45,735 bases of DNA from Patescibacteria group bacterium (GTDB lineage Bacteria; Patescibacteriota; Patescibacteriia; Buchananbacterales; GWA2-38-13), in NCBI GenBank assembly GCA_028712155.1, contig JAQTQO010000007.1:1-45735 (forward strand), in the 5' to 3' direction. This document shows, one piece after another, positions 24,044 to 32,463 of the stretch (position 1 is its first letter; each line of letters begins with the position of its first letter). Position numbers and translations under genes: made by a program. The notes under the pieces are model-generated. The model ran no database searches, was not told where the DNA came from, and worked only from the letters and a program-made list of their open reading frames with translations.

Positions 24044-25312
24044 TCACTGGAGCAATTTAAGAAACGGTGTTTCATCTTTGTACGGCCCAATCAGCGCGAG
24101 GTTCATCCGCGACGGGTTAAACACATCGGCGGCGACTTTCTGTACCTGCGGCACGGTCACCTTTTTCAGCAGCGCCAGCCGCTGCTGCGGCGTTTCCATT
24201 TTTCCGGTCAGCACCTGCTGCTTGCCGTACCATTCCGCCAGCTGCGCTGAATCCTCAAATTCTAGCACGATCTTCCCTTCCAAAAAATCCTTGGCCCCGG
24301 TGAGCTCTTTCTCGGTCACGCCGGCGGCAACCACCATCCGCAGCTCTTCAATGATGAGCTTGATCGCCTGGTCGAGCCGCGCCTTGTCCAGACCGGCTTG
24401 CACCACAAATGTTCCCGTATCCTGGTAGGGCGACGTGGACGCCTTAATGAAGTAGGCCAGCCCGTGCTTTTCGCGGACGCTGGTGAACAGCCGCGAGCTC
24501 ATGTTGCCGCCAAGAATTATGGACAGCAGCGTGAGCGCCGGCAGATTCTTGTGCCCGTACGCGTAGGCCGGATAGCCCAGGCAAAGCTGCACCTGCTCGG
24601 TTTCCTTAAACCACACTTTGAGATGCGGTTTGGTTTGTTTGGCGGTAAACGGCGGGAATTTACCAACCTGCGGCTTAGGCGAATCAACCGTGAAATGGCG
24701 TTTCATTAATTCCTGCACCTGCGTCTGTTTGAATTTTCCCGCCACAGCAACCACCATCCGGCGCGGGTGGTAGTAGGTCTGGAAATACTCGTAGAGACGG
24801 TCGCGCGGAACCTCGCGGATGACTTCGCGCGGCCCGGCGATGTTCCAACCCATCGGGTGCTCGAGACCAAACACCGCTTCCTCGAAAAGATTTTCCACGT
24901 GCATCAAGGGATTGTCTTCATACATGTTGATCTCCTCGATGATGACCCCGCGTTCTTTCTGGACTTCCGCCGGATCGAACTTGGAATTTCTCACCATGTC
25001 CGAGAGAATGTCGAACGCCAGCTCAAGATGATTGGACGCCGCCTTAATGTAGTAGCCGGTATGGTCTTTGCTGGTGAATGCGTTGTATTCGGCACCCACC
25101 GCATCCAGCTCTTTGGTCAAATCCAAACTGGTCGGCCGCTTCTGCGTACCCTTGAACATCAAATGCTCCACGAAATGGGAGCTGCCGTTGATATTTTTCT
25201 GTTCATAGCGCGAACCAACCGGAATGAGCACCAGCAATGTTATCGCGCTGGTTCCCTCCCGCGGCGCGGTGATGAGCAACGGTCCGTTGGGAATTTGGAT
25301 TTTTTTGTACAT
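24044..25312 (-). CDS. M16 family zinc metallopeptidase
   Basis: This 422-residue insulinase/processing-peptidase-like protein has the inverted zinc motif HxxEH in SSHFVEHLMFKGT (His46, Glu49, His50) and the third ligand Glu in ERGVIIEEINMYEDNP (about 120). The second half, from about residue 165 onward (HPRRMVVAVAGKF, GLAYFIKASTSPYQDTG), is the inactive-type partner domain. Length and spacing fit the single-chain bacterial M16B form, which works as a dimer. No signal peptide is seen, so it is probably cytoplasmic. The gene is first downstream of a small Cys-containing membrane protein gene on the same strand. Confidence 0.93.
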   Translation of the reverse strand: MYKKIQIPNGPLLITAPREGTSAITLLVLIPVGSRYEQKNINGSSHFVEHLMFKGTQKRPTSLDLTKELDAVGAEYNAFTSKDHTGYYIKAASNHLELAFDILSDMVRNSKFDPAEVQKERGVIIEEINMYEDNPLMHVENLFEEAVFGLEHPMGWNIAGPREVIREVPRDRLYEYFQTYYHPRRMVVAVAGKFKQTQVQELMKRHFTVDSPKPQVGKFPPFTAKQTKPHLKVWFKETEQVQLCLGYPAYAYGHKNLPALTLLSIILGGNMSSRLFTSVREKHGLAYFIKASTSPYQDTGTFVVQAGLDKARLDQAIKLIIEELRMVVAAGVTEKELTGAKDFLEGKIVLEFEDSAQLAEWYGKQQVLTGKMETPQQRLALLKKVTVPQVQKVAADVFNPSRMNLALIGPYKDETPFLKLLQ

Positions 25313-25320
25313 GTTATTAA

Positions 25321-25686
25321 TTAATCAACACTGGTTATATAAATCAAGCCGTTATCAACCGAGTACCAAGTTGGTCTGTAAGGTGAATCCTCCTTATATC
25401 TACTACAAACTCCCTCAACTCTTCCAGTAGTAGCCGATTTGTCACCGCCGCGAATTCTTTGAATCACGTCATCGGGCAACGTGCAATATCCGCTGCATTC
25501 GTTTTTTGAAGTACAGGGCTTACCGGCATCCATTGTCAAATCCTTACGTCCGGTGGAAAATAACATCGGAAGGGTGACGGCCAGGACCGCAATAGAAATA
25601 ATAAAAAATGCAAAAATCATAACGAACGAAAATTTCCTAGTAAAAATCCCTTTCTTGTTTTTTCCTTGGATATTCTCGTTCTCCAT
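25321..25686 (-). CDS. Hypothetical single-pass membrane protein with Cys motif
   Basis: The 121-residue protein has a short basic N-terminus, one transmembrane helix (about 20-43, FVMIFAFFIISIAVLAVTLPML) and an outer part with CTSKNECSGYC (about 58-68) and a later VCSR. The four cysteines may form disulfides outside the cell. No family was recognised. The gene is visibly more AT-rich than glyS upstream and the M16 gene downstream, which may reflect later acquisition. Its stop lies 8 bases before the M16 start, so the two are probably co-transcribed. Confidence 0.7.
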   Translation of the reverse strand: MENENIQGKNKKGIFTRKFSFVMIFAFFIISIAVLAVTLPMLFSTGRKDLTMDAGKPCTSKNECSGYCTLPDDVIQRIRGGDKSATTGRVEGVCSRYKEDSPYRPTWYSVDNGLIYITSVD

Positions 25687-25740
25687 AATATTAAAAAATC
25701 ATTAATAGTTTCTTTGCATATTTTTTTGGTTACGCTTCGA

Positions 25741-27090
25741 TTATTTATCGTTCCCTAAATATTGCATCAGTTCCCCAATCTTCACCCGCTCCTGCTTCAT
25801 CGTGTCGCGGTCGCGGACGGTGACGGCGTTATCGTTAAGAGAATCGAAATCCACCGTGATGCACGCCGGCGTGCCGATCTCATCCTGCGAGAAGTAGCGC
25901 TTGCCGATATTGCCGCGGTCGTCCCAGGCAACGGGGAAATGCTTTCGCAGATCATCGTAAACTGACCGCGCCAGTTTTACCAAGTCAGGTTTATTAGCCA
26001 GTAACGGGAACACGGCGGCCTTGAACGGCGCCAGTTGCCGCGGGAGTTTCAACACCACGTGCTTTTGTTTGGCCTCTCCTACTTCAGTATACGCCGCGCA
26101 CAACACCGCCAGCACCGAACGGTCCACACCCCAAGTCGGTTCGATCACGTGCGGGATATATTTTTCGTTCGTTTCCGGATCCATATACCGCAAATCATGG
26201 CCGGACACTTCCGCGTGCCGCGTCAAATCATAGTTGGTCCGGTACGCCAGGCCGTAGAGCTCCATCTGTCCGAACGGGAATTGGTAATCAATGTCAATGG
26301 TGCGCTTGGAATAGTGCGCGCGCTCTTCGGCTGAAATCTCGCGATACACGATATCTTTTTCCGGAATGCCCAGAAACTTCAGCCACCCTTTCATCTCGCC
26401 AAGCCAATGCTCAAACCACTTCTCCCACTCCCCTTCTTTGATAAAATATTCGATCTCCATTTGTTCGAACTCGCGCGTGCGGAAAATGAAATTGCCCGGC
26501 GTCACTTCGTTGCGAAACGCCTTGCCGACCTGCGCGATGCCAAACGGAATGCGCTTGCGCGTTGAACCCTGGATCTGTTTGAAATCCACAAACATTGCCT
26601 GCGCGGTTTCCGGCCGGAAGTACACGACCGCGGTCGCATCCTCCACCGGACCCAGAAAAGTTTTCAGCATCAAATTAAACTTGCGCACTTCGGTCAGTTC
26701 ACCCCCGCAGTTGGGGCAGACTGGTTTTTCTGGCGGCGGGGTCTTCATCCGGCCCAGTTCGGGTTTGGCCTGCGTCGGCGGACACAAGTGATCCGCGCGA
26801 AATCGCTGTTTGCATTTTTTACAGTCCACTAACGGGTCAGTAAAATTCGCCAAATGTCCGGAAGCTTCCCAGACTTTCGGGTTCATCAAGAGCGCCGCGT
26901 CCAGCCCGACCACGTCATCGCGCTGGTGCACAAACCGCTGCCACCATGCCTGCTTGATATTATTTTTCAACTCCACGCCGAGCGGGCCGTAGTCCCAGGC
27001 GTTGGCAAGCCCGCCGTAAATTTCCGACGACGGGAACACAAACCCCCGGCGCTTGCAGAGAGAAACGATGGTTTCCATTTTATCAGCCAT
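25741..27090 (-). CDS. glyS: Glycyl-tRNA synthetase (dimeric, eukaryote/archaeal type)
   Basis: This 449-residue class II synthetase charges tRNA-Gly. Visible marks are the N-terminal KRRGFVFPSSEIYGGLANAWDYGPLGVELKNN, a zinc-ribbon insert with CKKCKQRF and CPNCGG, class II motif 2 in RIPFGIAQVGKAFRNEVTPGNFIFRTREFEQMEIE, and motif 3 in PHVIEPTWGVDRSVLAVL. A C-terminal anticodon-binding domain (about 345-449, LAPFKAAVFPLL) follows. This is the alpha2 form, not the alpha2-beta2 form of Escherichia coli. It precedes the Cys-containing membrane protein and M16 genes. Confidence 0.97.
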   Translation of the reverse strand: MADKMETIVSLCKRRGFVFPSSEIYGGLANAWDYGPLGVELKNNIKQAWWQRFVHQRDDVVGLDAALLMNPKVWEASGHLANFTDPLVDCKKCKQRFRADHLCPPTQAKPELGRMKTPPPEKPVCPNCGGELTEVRKFNLMLKTFLGPVEDATAVVYFRPETAQAMFVDFKQIQGSTRKRIPFGIAQVGKAFRNEVTPGNFIFRTREFEQMEIEYFIKEGEWEKWFEHWLGEMKGWLKFLGIPEKDIVYREISAEERAHYSKRTIDIDYQFPFGQMELYGLAYRTNYDLTRHAEVSGHDLRYMDPETNEKYIPHVIEPTWGVDRSVLAVLCAAYTEVGEAKQKHVVLKLPRQLAPFKAAVFPLLANKPDLVKLARSVYDDLRKHFPVAWDDRGNIGKRYFSQDEIGTPACITVDFDSLNDNAVTVRDRDTMKQERVKIGELMQYLGNDK

Positions 27091-27111
27091 ACCGTAACAA
27101 AGTAATAATAA

Positions 27112-27528
27112 TTATTGATGCGGATGTTCGCAGCGCCGAATATATTCCTCCGCCTTGTCTTTACCGAAATAATTGCCTATCCGCTGAATTTTTCCAGGAC
27201 GATGGTCGAAAAAATGCTTTGCGAATTCATTTAACTTAGCCTTGACGACCGCATCGATAGGTACGGGCTCGTTTTCCAACGCTGACAGAACCTTATGATC
27301 TTCCTTGCCATCCTCAAAGTACTCCATGAAACCGATTGGTTCGGCGTCGACGATGGAACCGATGTCAAGTTTTTTCTGGGTGATAATGTAACAATCTACA
27401 TTTTTTCCATCGCCGCTCGTAGTATCCAGAATATAGCCGTAGGGATAGGGGTAGTCGCGCATGACCTTCGTCTCCCCGTCACTTGTCACTTGATTCAACC
27501 CAGCCATCTTTTCAATAAAAACTTTCAT
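27112..27528 (-). CDS. Inorganic-pyrophosphatase-like protein
   Basis: This protein of about 138 residues (ATG 27528 chosen; an in-frame TTG at 27546 adds six residues) resembles soluble family I inorganic pyrophosphatase. It contains YPYPYGYILDTTSGDGKNVDCYII, corresponding to the family's YGFIPxT and DxDPxD region, then IGFMEYFEDGKEDHKVLS. The central acidic cluster differs: GDGKNVD stands where DGDPLD is usual, so some metal ligands are not obvious. It is shorter than the typical 170-180 residues. Activity on pyrophosphate is likely but not certain. The gene lies between glyS and an MBL-fold hydrolase on the minus strand. Confidence 0.7.
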   Translation of the reverse strand: MKVFIEKMAGLNQVTSDGETKVMRDYPYPYGYILDTTSGDGKNVDCYIITQKKLDIGSIVDAEPIGFMEYFEDGKEDHKVLSALENEPVPIDAVVKAKLNEFAKHFFDHRPGKIQRIGNYFGKDKAEEYIRRCEHPHQ

Positions 27529-27549
27529 GGCCCGACGATAAATCAACTG

Positions 27550-28374
27550 CTACACTTTTATCTCCTGAAAATCTTTCGCAATGATAATTTTCCCCTTGAA
27601 CCCGGACTTCCGGCAATCGGCGACCATCGCTTTATTACTGTCAAGCCCGTAGTAATGGGTCAGCACTAATTGTTTCACCCGTGCGGCCGCAGCCACGGCG
27701 CCCGCCTGCTGCGGGGTGAGGTGAACGGAAAATTCCGATCCGGCGGGCGAACCGACCGGTGCCGAGGCTTCACACAGGAAAAGGTCGGCATCTTTGGCCA
27801 CCGCCCGAATCCCCGGGCAGTCCGCAGTATCCCCGGAATACGCCACGACCCCCTCGGGCGTTTCCAAACGATACGCCACGGCTTCACACCGGCCAAACCC
27901 GTGGTTTACGTTTTGCGCGGAAAGCGTTGCATCGCCCTGCTTGACCGTTTTTCCACCCGACATTTTGTGCCAGGTTAATTTCGGCCACAGGTACCCTTCC
28001 TCGGTGCAGTGCGTATCCGGCGACGGAGCTTCCGGCACAAAGGCCTTGAACAGCGCCGGCCAGCCATCCACGATGGAATCGGGCGCGTAGACATCCATCA
28101 TCTCGGCTTTCACGCCCCCGAATACCTTGTGGCAGTACACAGCTTCCAAAAAATGCGGCAGGGCGTAGTGGTCAGGGTGCGCGTGCGTGACGGCGATATG
28201 TTTGACCGAAACGTACAGCACACCGATGCGCTGCAGCCGGAATCGAATCCCTTCGCTGACTTCAAACAGCACATGCCCGCCCTTCCAGGTCACCCAATAA
28301 CCGGGCAGCTCGCGATTCCGCAATTTCAAAAGATCAGACACCGGACCGCCGGAACCCAGGATCGTCAGCTGCAT
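27550..28374 (-). CDS. MBL-fold hydrolase, RNase Z-like
   Basis: The 274-residue metallo-beta-lactamase fold protein has TILGSGGP near the N-terminus, the metal-binding HxHxDH in VTHAHPDHYALPHF (His64, His66, Asp68, His69), a further His in QNVNHGFG, Asp in YSGDTADCP and His in LTHYYGL. The arrangement is that of the RNase Z/AtsA-like branch. It lacks a clear RNase Z exosite arm, so it may be either a tRNA 3' processing enzyme or another MBL hydrolase. Three of the four tRNAs in this window encode CCA, one does not. The start at 28374 follows a short gap from the phosphatase gene. Confidence 0.8.
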   Translation of the reverse strand: MQLTILGSGGPVSDLLKLRNRELPGYWVTWKGGHVLFEVSEGIRFRLQRIGVLYVSVKHIAVTHAHPDHYALPHFLEAVYCHKVFGGVKAEMMDVYAPDSIVDGWPALFKAFVPEAPSPDTHCTEEGYLWPKLTWHKMSGGKTVKQGDATLSAQNVNHGFGRCEAVAYRLETPEGVVAYSGDTADCPGIRAVAKDADLFLCEASAPVGSPAGSEFSVHLTPQQAGAVAAAARVKQLVLTHYYGLDSNKAMVADCRKSGFKGKIIIAKDFQEIKV

Positions 28375-28443
28375 AAAAAATGGCTTATGATGCCATTTAT
28401 CCTAACGGTCGGAAACGGTTTTGTCCAGCCGATGTCGGGAGGT

Positions 28444-29430
28444 TTACCGCTTGAGCTCCCACGTATCCACCACGGTACCGTCTTTGGTAATGACTTGAGC
28501 GGAGAATTTTTCTGGTGTGGCAACCACGTATAAAAATGCCTGGCTTTTGTCCCAAATGAACGCGGAGCAAGGCCCCGGAGTTTTGACGTCGCCCGGCCGT
28601 AAATCCGGCGCGCCGATGACGATATACTGCACGCCGTCGCCGCACTCGGGAGTCGTCTTGGTACGCTCGTAAATGTGATCATGGCCGTTCAATACCGCGT
28701 CGACGCCCAGCGTTGTAAGGACCGACTTGTATTGGTCAACGATTTTCTGGACCCCGCCGTGGGTTTGCGCCGATGAGAACGGCGGATGGTGGAATGCGAG
28801 CACCTGCCACGGTTCGCCGGCCGCGTTGGATGCCATCAGCTCCTGCACGGCCCAGCCGTACTGGTCGGTATCGCCGGCAAGCATCAAATTGGAATCCAGC
28901 ATCAGGAACCGGACCGGGGCCCGATAAAAAGAGTAGTACCGGTTACCTGACGACGCCGGCCGCGGGCGCAAACACTCGCGGCAATCCCATTCACCCCACG
29001 CCGGGGTGTTCACTTCCTGTTGCCACTTTTTGGCCGTTTCCACATCGTGGTTGCCCAAACTGAAATGCAGCTTGACGCCGTCCGCCAGTAACCGCCCAAA
29101 TTCGGTCTGCACGAAAGCCGGAAACGTATCCGCCGAACCGTAGTTATTGTCGCCGTTTGTCACGATGTCGGAAAACCCCAACGTATCGTGCGTGCGCTCC
29201 AGCTGCCGGAACGTCTCCCGATCGATGCTCGCCTTATTTCCCCAATCGCCGAAGTTGACAAACCGCAGCGTCGGGGTCGGCGTTACCGCCCGAACCGGCG
29301 CCGGACTTGAGACGAGCGCGGGCGAAAATGCCGGGAACTGCCGCACAGGCGCCGGCACCAGCACGATGATAACGATCGCCAGTGCGACCGTCGTTATGCC
29401 AGCCGCAATCGCGAGAGTGGTACGGGACAT
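28444..29430 (-). CDS. Anchored calcineurin-like (purple acid phosphatase-like) metallophosphoesterase
   Basis: This 328-residue protein has an N-terminal membrane anchor (about 5-27) and a Pro/Ala/Ser/Thr spacer, then a metallophosphoesterase domain facing out of the cell. The ligand motifs are FVNFGDWG (Asp), TNGDNNYGS (Asp-Asn), SLGNHDVE (Asn-His), LAFHHPPF (His) and LNGHDHIYERT (His-x-His). The pattern matches tartrate-resistant acid phosphatase-like enzymes. The substrate is unknown; scavenging phosphate from outside nucleotides or phosphoesters is a reasonable inference. It is co-oriented with the AI-2E family gene, 18 bases downstream of its stop. Confidence 0.88.
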   Translation of the reverse strand: MSRTTLAIAAGITTVALAIVIIVLVPAPVRQFPAFSPALVSSPAPVRAVTPTPTLRFVNFGDWGNKASIDRETFRQLERTHDTLGFSDIVTNGDNNYGSADTFPAFVQTEFGRLLADGVKLHFSLGNHDVETAKKWQQEVNTPAWGEWDCRECLRPRPASSGNRYYSFYRAPVRFLMLDSNLMLAGDTDQYGWAVQELMASNAAGEPWQVLAFHHPPFSSAQTHGGVQKIVDQYKSVLTTLGVDAVLNGHDHIYERTKTTPECGDGVQYIVIGAPDLRPGDVKTPGPCSAFIWDKSQAFLYVVATPEKFSAQVITKDGTVVDTWELKR

Positions 29431-29448
29431 GCAGACAAAACGATACGG

Positions 29449-30552
29449 TCACTCGCCGTTATCTTTCGACACAGCCGCCGGGGCAGGCGCATCCGCGTGC
29501 GGAAAAGCAGCCCGACCGCGGCGCCGGTCGTCCAAATCTTTCAGCCACACGCTGACAGCGGCCGCCGTCGGCACGGCCACCAGAATTCCGGCGACCCGCG
29601 ACAGGCCGGAGAACTCCGCCAGCTTAGCGCCGATCAGAATGGAAATGATGATCACCACGGGATTCAAGCCGATGGCCCGCTGCATCACCTTGGGGACGAT
29701 CAAATGGTTTTCCATTTGCTGGATGAGCCAGTACAACACCAGCACCGCCAGTCCTTTCCAGGGCGAATCGGTCGCGGCGAAAAATATCGCCGGGATCGCG
29801 GAGAGCACCGGCCCCACGTACGGGATGAGCTCAAAGATCCCGGCCACCAGCGCAAGCACCAGATAGTAGCGGACGTTCAAAATCTTGAGCCCCACCAGCA
29901 CCAGTCCGCCGACAATCAGCCCCAGCAGCAGCACACCCCGCAGCCACGCCCCCAGACGCAGCTGCATGCGGGAGATCAGATCCGCGACGTACGCCTGGTA
30001 CCTTTCCGGCGCGAATGCGCTCGCGGCCCGCTTCACCACGTTCTCCTGCACCAGCAAGTAGAACGTCAGCACCAGCACCAGGATGAACGACACGAAATTG
30101 CCGAACAAGAAACCGATCAACCCAAAAATATTTCCCGTTGCCGCGCCGAAAGTCGTGCGCAGAGTATCGAGCGCTCCCTGAACGGTTTGGTGGAACTGCG
30201 GATCCACCTGCCCCCAACCGGCGGTCAGCCGCTCCCAGTAGCTCGGGAAATTCTGGCTGATACTGCCGATCTCCTCCACCACAATAGGGATCAACAGGAC
30301 CACGGCCAGGCTCAGGACGAAAAATATCGTCAGGTAAATGAGCGCTGCGCCCACCGCCCGCGGAATGTGCCACCGCTGCAGGAATGTCACCGTCGGATCC
30401 AGCGCCATCGCCAGCAGCAGCGCGAGAAATACCACCACGACGATATCGCGGATCAAATAGAGAAACCCGACCGCCACCAACACCCCCACCACTTTCAGGA
30501 TGGAAGTGGTGGAAAAATGCATGGTGACCTGTTGCGTTCTGTGATCCGTCAT
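29449..30552 (-). CDS. AI-2E family permease-like membrane protein (GC-rich copy)
   Basis: The 367-residue protein has about eight transmembrane segments in the AI-2E transporter family pattern. There is an N-terminal pair, a long central soluble stretch (about 85-150, QNFPSYWERLTAGWG), then the conserved block with IFELIPYVGPVLSAIPAIFFA and LYWLIQQMENHLIVPKVMQRAIGLNPVVIIISILIGAKLAEFSG. Despite the family name, members export diverse solutes or act as ion antiporters, so the substrate is unknown. A second, AT-rich member is at 36698-37690. A charged C-terminal tail (DDRRRGRAAFPHADAP) is present. The gene runs into the phosphatase gene. Confidence 0.9.
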   Translation of the reverse strand: MTDHRTQQVTMHFSTTSILKVVGVLVAVGFLYLIRDIVVVVFLALLLAMALDPTVTFLQRWHIPRAVGAALIYLTIFFVLSLAVVLLIPIVVEEIGSISQNFPSYWERLTAGWGQVDPQFHQTVQGALDTLRTTFGAATGNIFGLIGFLFGNFVSFILVLVLTFYLLVQENVVKRAASAFAPERYQAYVADLISRMQLRLGAWLRGVLLLGLIVGGLVLVGLKILNVRYYLVLALVAGIFELIPYVGPVLSAIPAIFFAATDSPWKGLAVLVLYWLIQQMENHLIVPKVMQRAIGLNPVVIIISILIGAKLAEFSGLSRVAGILVAVPTAAAVSVWLKDLDDRRRGRAAFPHADAPAPAAVSKDNGE

Positions 30553-30648
30553 GTGATGCGAAACGTCAAATCATTGTATTCAGTATACCGGTGAAAGAGA
30601 GCGGCTGGCAAATGCAGGGCCGGCTTAGAACGCCTGCCCAACCGGTAG

Positions 30649-30677
30649 AAAAAAATCTCAACGCCGGAGCGTTGAGA
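30649..30677 (-). terminator. Terminator of the 30711-31255 operon
   Basis: On the minus strand TCTCAACGC pairs with GCGTTGAGA around TCCG and runs into seven T (plus-strand A 30649-30655). Confidence 0.9.
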
Positions 30678-30710
30678 CACGCGATGCCTGAAGGAGACGC
30701 GGACAGAGAG

Positions 30711-31073
30711 CTATTTTGGACGGTGATGGACCCACAGACCGTAGAGGTGGCTATTCATCCCATCTTGCCGGGATTCATCATCGAAAATGCCAACCACCAG
30801 TTCCGCATGTGCTTGCTCAAAGGCGTCTACGACGCCGAGAATTTCCTTGACGTGTACCGCGGCAGGGCCCGAAAGATTGAGCGGGATGTAGCTGTGATTG
30901 CCCACGGTAGTCACCGCGGACAGGTCGTAGCGGTACTCCTCGCTACCGGGCTCGGGCTGAATGACCGCGGTCACCGGAGATGGAAAATTCTTCCGGAAGT
31001 TGGCCTTTTGCATCAGCACATACGCGGCCGCCGCCACAAATATCGCCAGCACGACGACGCCCAGCCGCTTCAT
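30711..31073 (-). CDS. Hypothetical anchored protein
   Basis: The 120-residue protein has one N-terminal transmembrane segment (about 4-22, LGVVVLAIFVAAAAYVLM) and an outer domain of about 95 residues with no recognised family (EEYRYDLSAVTTVGNHSYIPLNLSG, then DAFEQAHAELVVGIFDDESRQDG). A strong Shine-Dalgarno GGGAGGAGC precedes ATG 31073. The same Shine-Dalgarno block stands before the small gene upstream (31094-31255), so the pair forms an operon with its own promoter and terminator. The function is unknown. Confidence 0.75.
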   Translation of the reverse strand: MKRLGVVVLAIFVAAAAYVLMQKANFRKNFPSPVTAVIQPEPGSEEYRYDLSAVTTVGNHSYIPLNLSGPAAVHVKEILGVVDAFEQAHAELVVGIFDDESRQDGMNSHLYGLWVHHRPK

Positions 31074-31093
31074 TGTGAAGCTCCTCCCTTCTG

Positions 31094-31255
31094 CTAAAGT
31101 GCCACGAGTTCAACGACCGTTGCCGTCCCGGGAGATTTCGCCTCCCCACGGCCGATTTCCTTGTAGTAGCCGAACACCCCGAACACCACGAACGCCAGGG
31201 CCGCCACCATCGCCAACACGAACGCCAACATGATGTAAGGTCGCCACGACACCAT
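31094..31255 (-). CDS. Small membrane protein, 53 residues
   Basis: The protein starts MVSWRPYIMLAFVLAMVAAL and has one long hydrophobic segment (about 7-29), then a short polar tail with KEIGRGEAKSPGTA. GGGAGGAGC lies just before ATG 31255, the same Shine-Dalgarno block as in the next gene, which begins 20 bases downstream of this stop. A promoter is visible upstream. Because the frame is short it is easily missed. No family was recognised. It may work with the anchored protein encoded next to it. Confidence 0.75.
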   Translation of the reverse strand: MVSWRPYIMLAFVLAMVAALAFVVFGVFGYYKEIGRGEAKSPGTATVVELVAL

Positions 31256-31312
31256 GCCGCTCCTCCCTTCTCTGGTAAAAGCACCGATTCCCCGTCTCTG
31301 ACGGTTGACCTT

Positions 31313-31342
31313 ACCCTACCCTCCGGGTTAAGCAAGCGTCAA
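31313..31342 (-). promoter_or_regulatory. Promoter of the small membrane-protein operon
   Basis: On the minus strand TTGACG (31342-31337) and TAGGGT (31318-31313) are separated by 18 bases, about 58 bases upstream of ATG 31255. Confidence 0.5.
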
Positions 31343-31417
31343 GGAAAACTAGACCAATTCGGCACAACCATCTACACTAAACCCATAAGCCATGAGCGAA
31401 GAATCCGTCGATCCAAC

Positions 31418-31870
31418 ATGCCTACCCTGGCCCAAAATCGCCACGCCCGGCACGATTACGCCATCCTGGAAACTCTGGAGGCGGGCATCGCGCTGACCGG
31501 CCCCGAAGTGAAATCGGCCAAATCCGGCCGCATCACGCTGCAGGGGTCCTATGTTCGGGTTGACCGCGCCGGTCAGGCGTGGCTGATTGGCTGCCACATC
31601 GCGCCCTACCCGCCAGCCGGGAATCTCCGGCAGGATCCGCTGCGGGAACGCCGGCTCCTGTTGCGGCGCCCCCAGCTCAAATCGCTGGTGGGGACCCTCA
31701 AACAGCCAGGCTTGACTTTTCTGCCGCTTTCCGTCTATACTAAGGGAAGTCTCATTAAGCTGGAATTGGCCGTCGCTCGCGGAAAACGCGAGTACGATAA
31801 GCGCGCCACCATCAAAAAACGTGAGGTGGAGCGCGAAATCCGTTCCCGCATGAGACGGGCGGTCCGATGA
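31418..31870 (+). CDS. smpB: SsrA-binding protein SmpB
   Basis: SmpB binds tmRNA and delivers it to stalled ribosomes. The 150-residue protein has the family's N-terminal NRHARHDYAILETLEAGIALTGPEVKSAKSGR, the central GCHIAPYPPAG (where the usual family sequence is close to HIxPYxxG), and the basic C-terminal tail GKREYDKRATIKKREVEREIRSRMRRAVR that inserts in the mRNA channel. The length is typical. Its partner tmRNA gene begins 19 bases after the stop, an arrangement seen in many bacteria. Confidence 0.97.
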   Translation: MPTLAQNRHARHDYAILETLEAGIALTGPEVKSAKSGRITLQGSYVRVDRAGQAWLIGCHIAPYPPAGNLRQDPLRERRLLLRRPQLKSLVGTLKQPGLTFLPLSVYTKGSLIKLELAVARGKREYDKRATIKKREVEREIRSRMRRAVR

Positions 31871-31888
31871 CCATCGGACGGAATATTT

Positions 31889-32276
31889 GGGGATGTTTTA
31901 CAATCGACAGTGTCGTGCAACACCGAATGCAGGCTGAGCATGGTCGCTCGCTCATCAAACGCGCGGCCAATCGATAAGTGCCAACTCGCTTATCTCCAAA
32001 GTAAAGACGGCATTTGCCCGCCTTTCTTTGGTGCCTGCGGTTGCCTAACTAGGTGATCGCCATCGGCCCGATTTTGCCCAAGGGTCGGGTACCGGTGTCA
32101 GAGTTTGGGCTCGGGTCGGGTGGTATTCCGGCATCCGGCCTTAAACTTTCCGGAACGTACGTTCGCGCGGTCTTGTCTGTTTCTTACGCGCGAACGGAAA
32201 TTGGAAACAGTCTACGCCTGGAGAAGTTCGGTCGCGCACGTCCTGGACGGGGGTGAAATTCCCCCCATCTCCACCA
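31889..32276 (+). ncRNA. ssrA: tmRNA (transfer-messenger RNA)
   Basis: The 5' end GGGGATG pairs with the 3' CATCTCC before ACCA (one G-T pair), giving a 388-base RNA with encoded CCA. ATCGACA near the 5' end matches the conserved region after the acceptor. A tag frame can be read from GCC-AAC at about 32000 (AAGT just before it) through about 22 codons ending LVPAVA-stop at about 32044-32049, before the pseudoknot region. The T-arm is GGGGG-TGAAATT-CCCCC, so the usual TTCGAAT-type T-loop is altered. It lies directly downstream of smpB. The call is firm; the exact tag start is an inference. Confidence 0.85.
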
Positions 32277-32416
32277 AAAGGAATTTCACGAGGGGGCTGC
32301 GGGGGAGGTACTCCCCCGATTGCCGGGGGTGACAGTCCCGCCAACGGCGGGACGCCAGAGGGGCAAAAACCCCTATGGGGAGCGAAGCGACGAAATTCCC
32401 CCCATCTCCACCAAAA
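32255..32416. repeat. 25-bp direct repeat of the tmRNA 3' end with hairpin array
   Basis: The 25 bases 32255-32279 (end of tmRNA, including CCA) recur exactly at 32392-32416. Between them lie three perfect GC hairpins: CGGGGGAG/CTCCCCCG (32300-32318), GTCCCGCC/GGCGGGAC (32335-32353) and AGGGG/CCCCT (32359-32374). GTGAAATTCC at 32253-32262 is also complementary to 32280-32289. It resembles the footprint of a tiny insertion at the tmRNA 3' end. Confidence 0.8.
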
Positions 32417-32463
32417 TTAAGTCTGCCAAATTTAAGCACACGGTACTTCAGTACCGTTTCCTA

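Noticed and set aside
29497-30594. 365-residue plus-strand frame
   Set aside because: It is antisense to the AI-2E family gene and has His/Gln/Arg-rich composition typical of shadows of membrane proteins.
30591-31097. 168-residue plus-strand frame
   Set aside because: It is antisense to the anchored protein gene, which has a strong Shine-Dalgarno, promoter and terminator on the minus strand.
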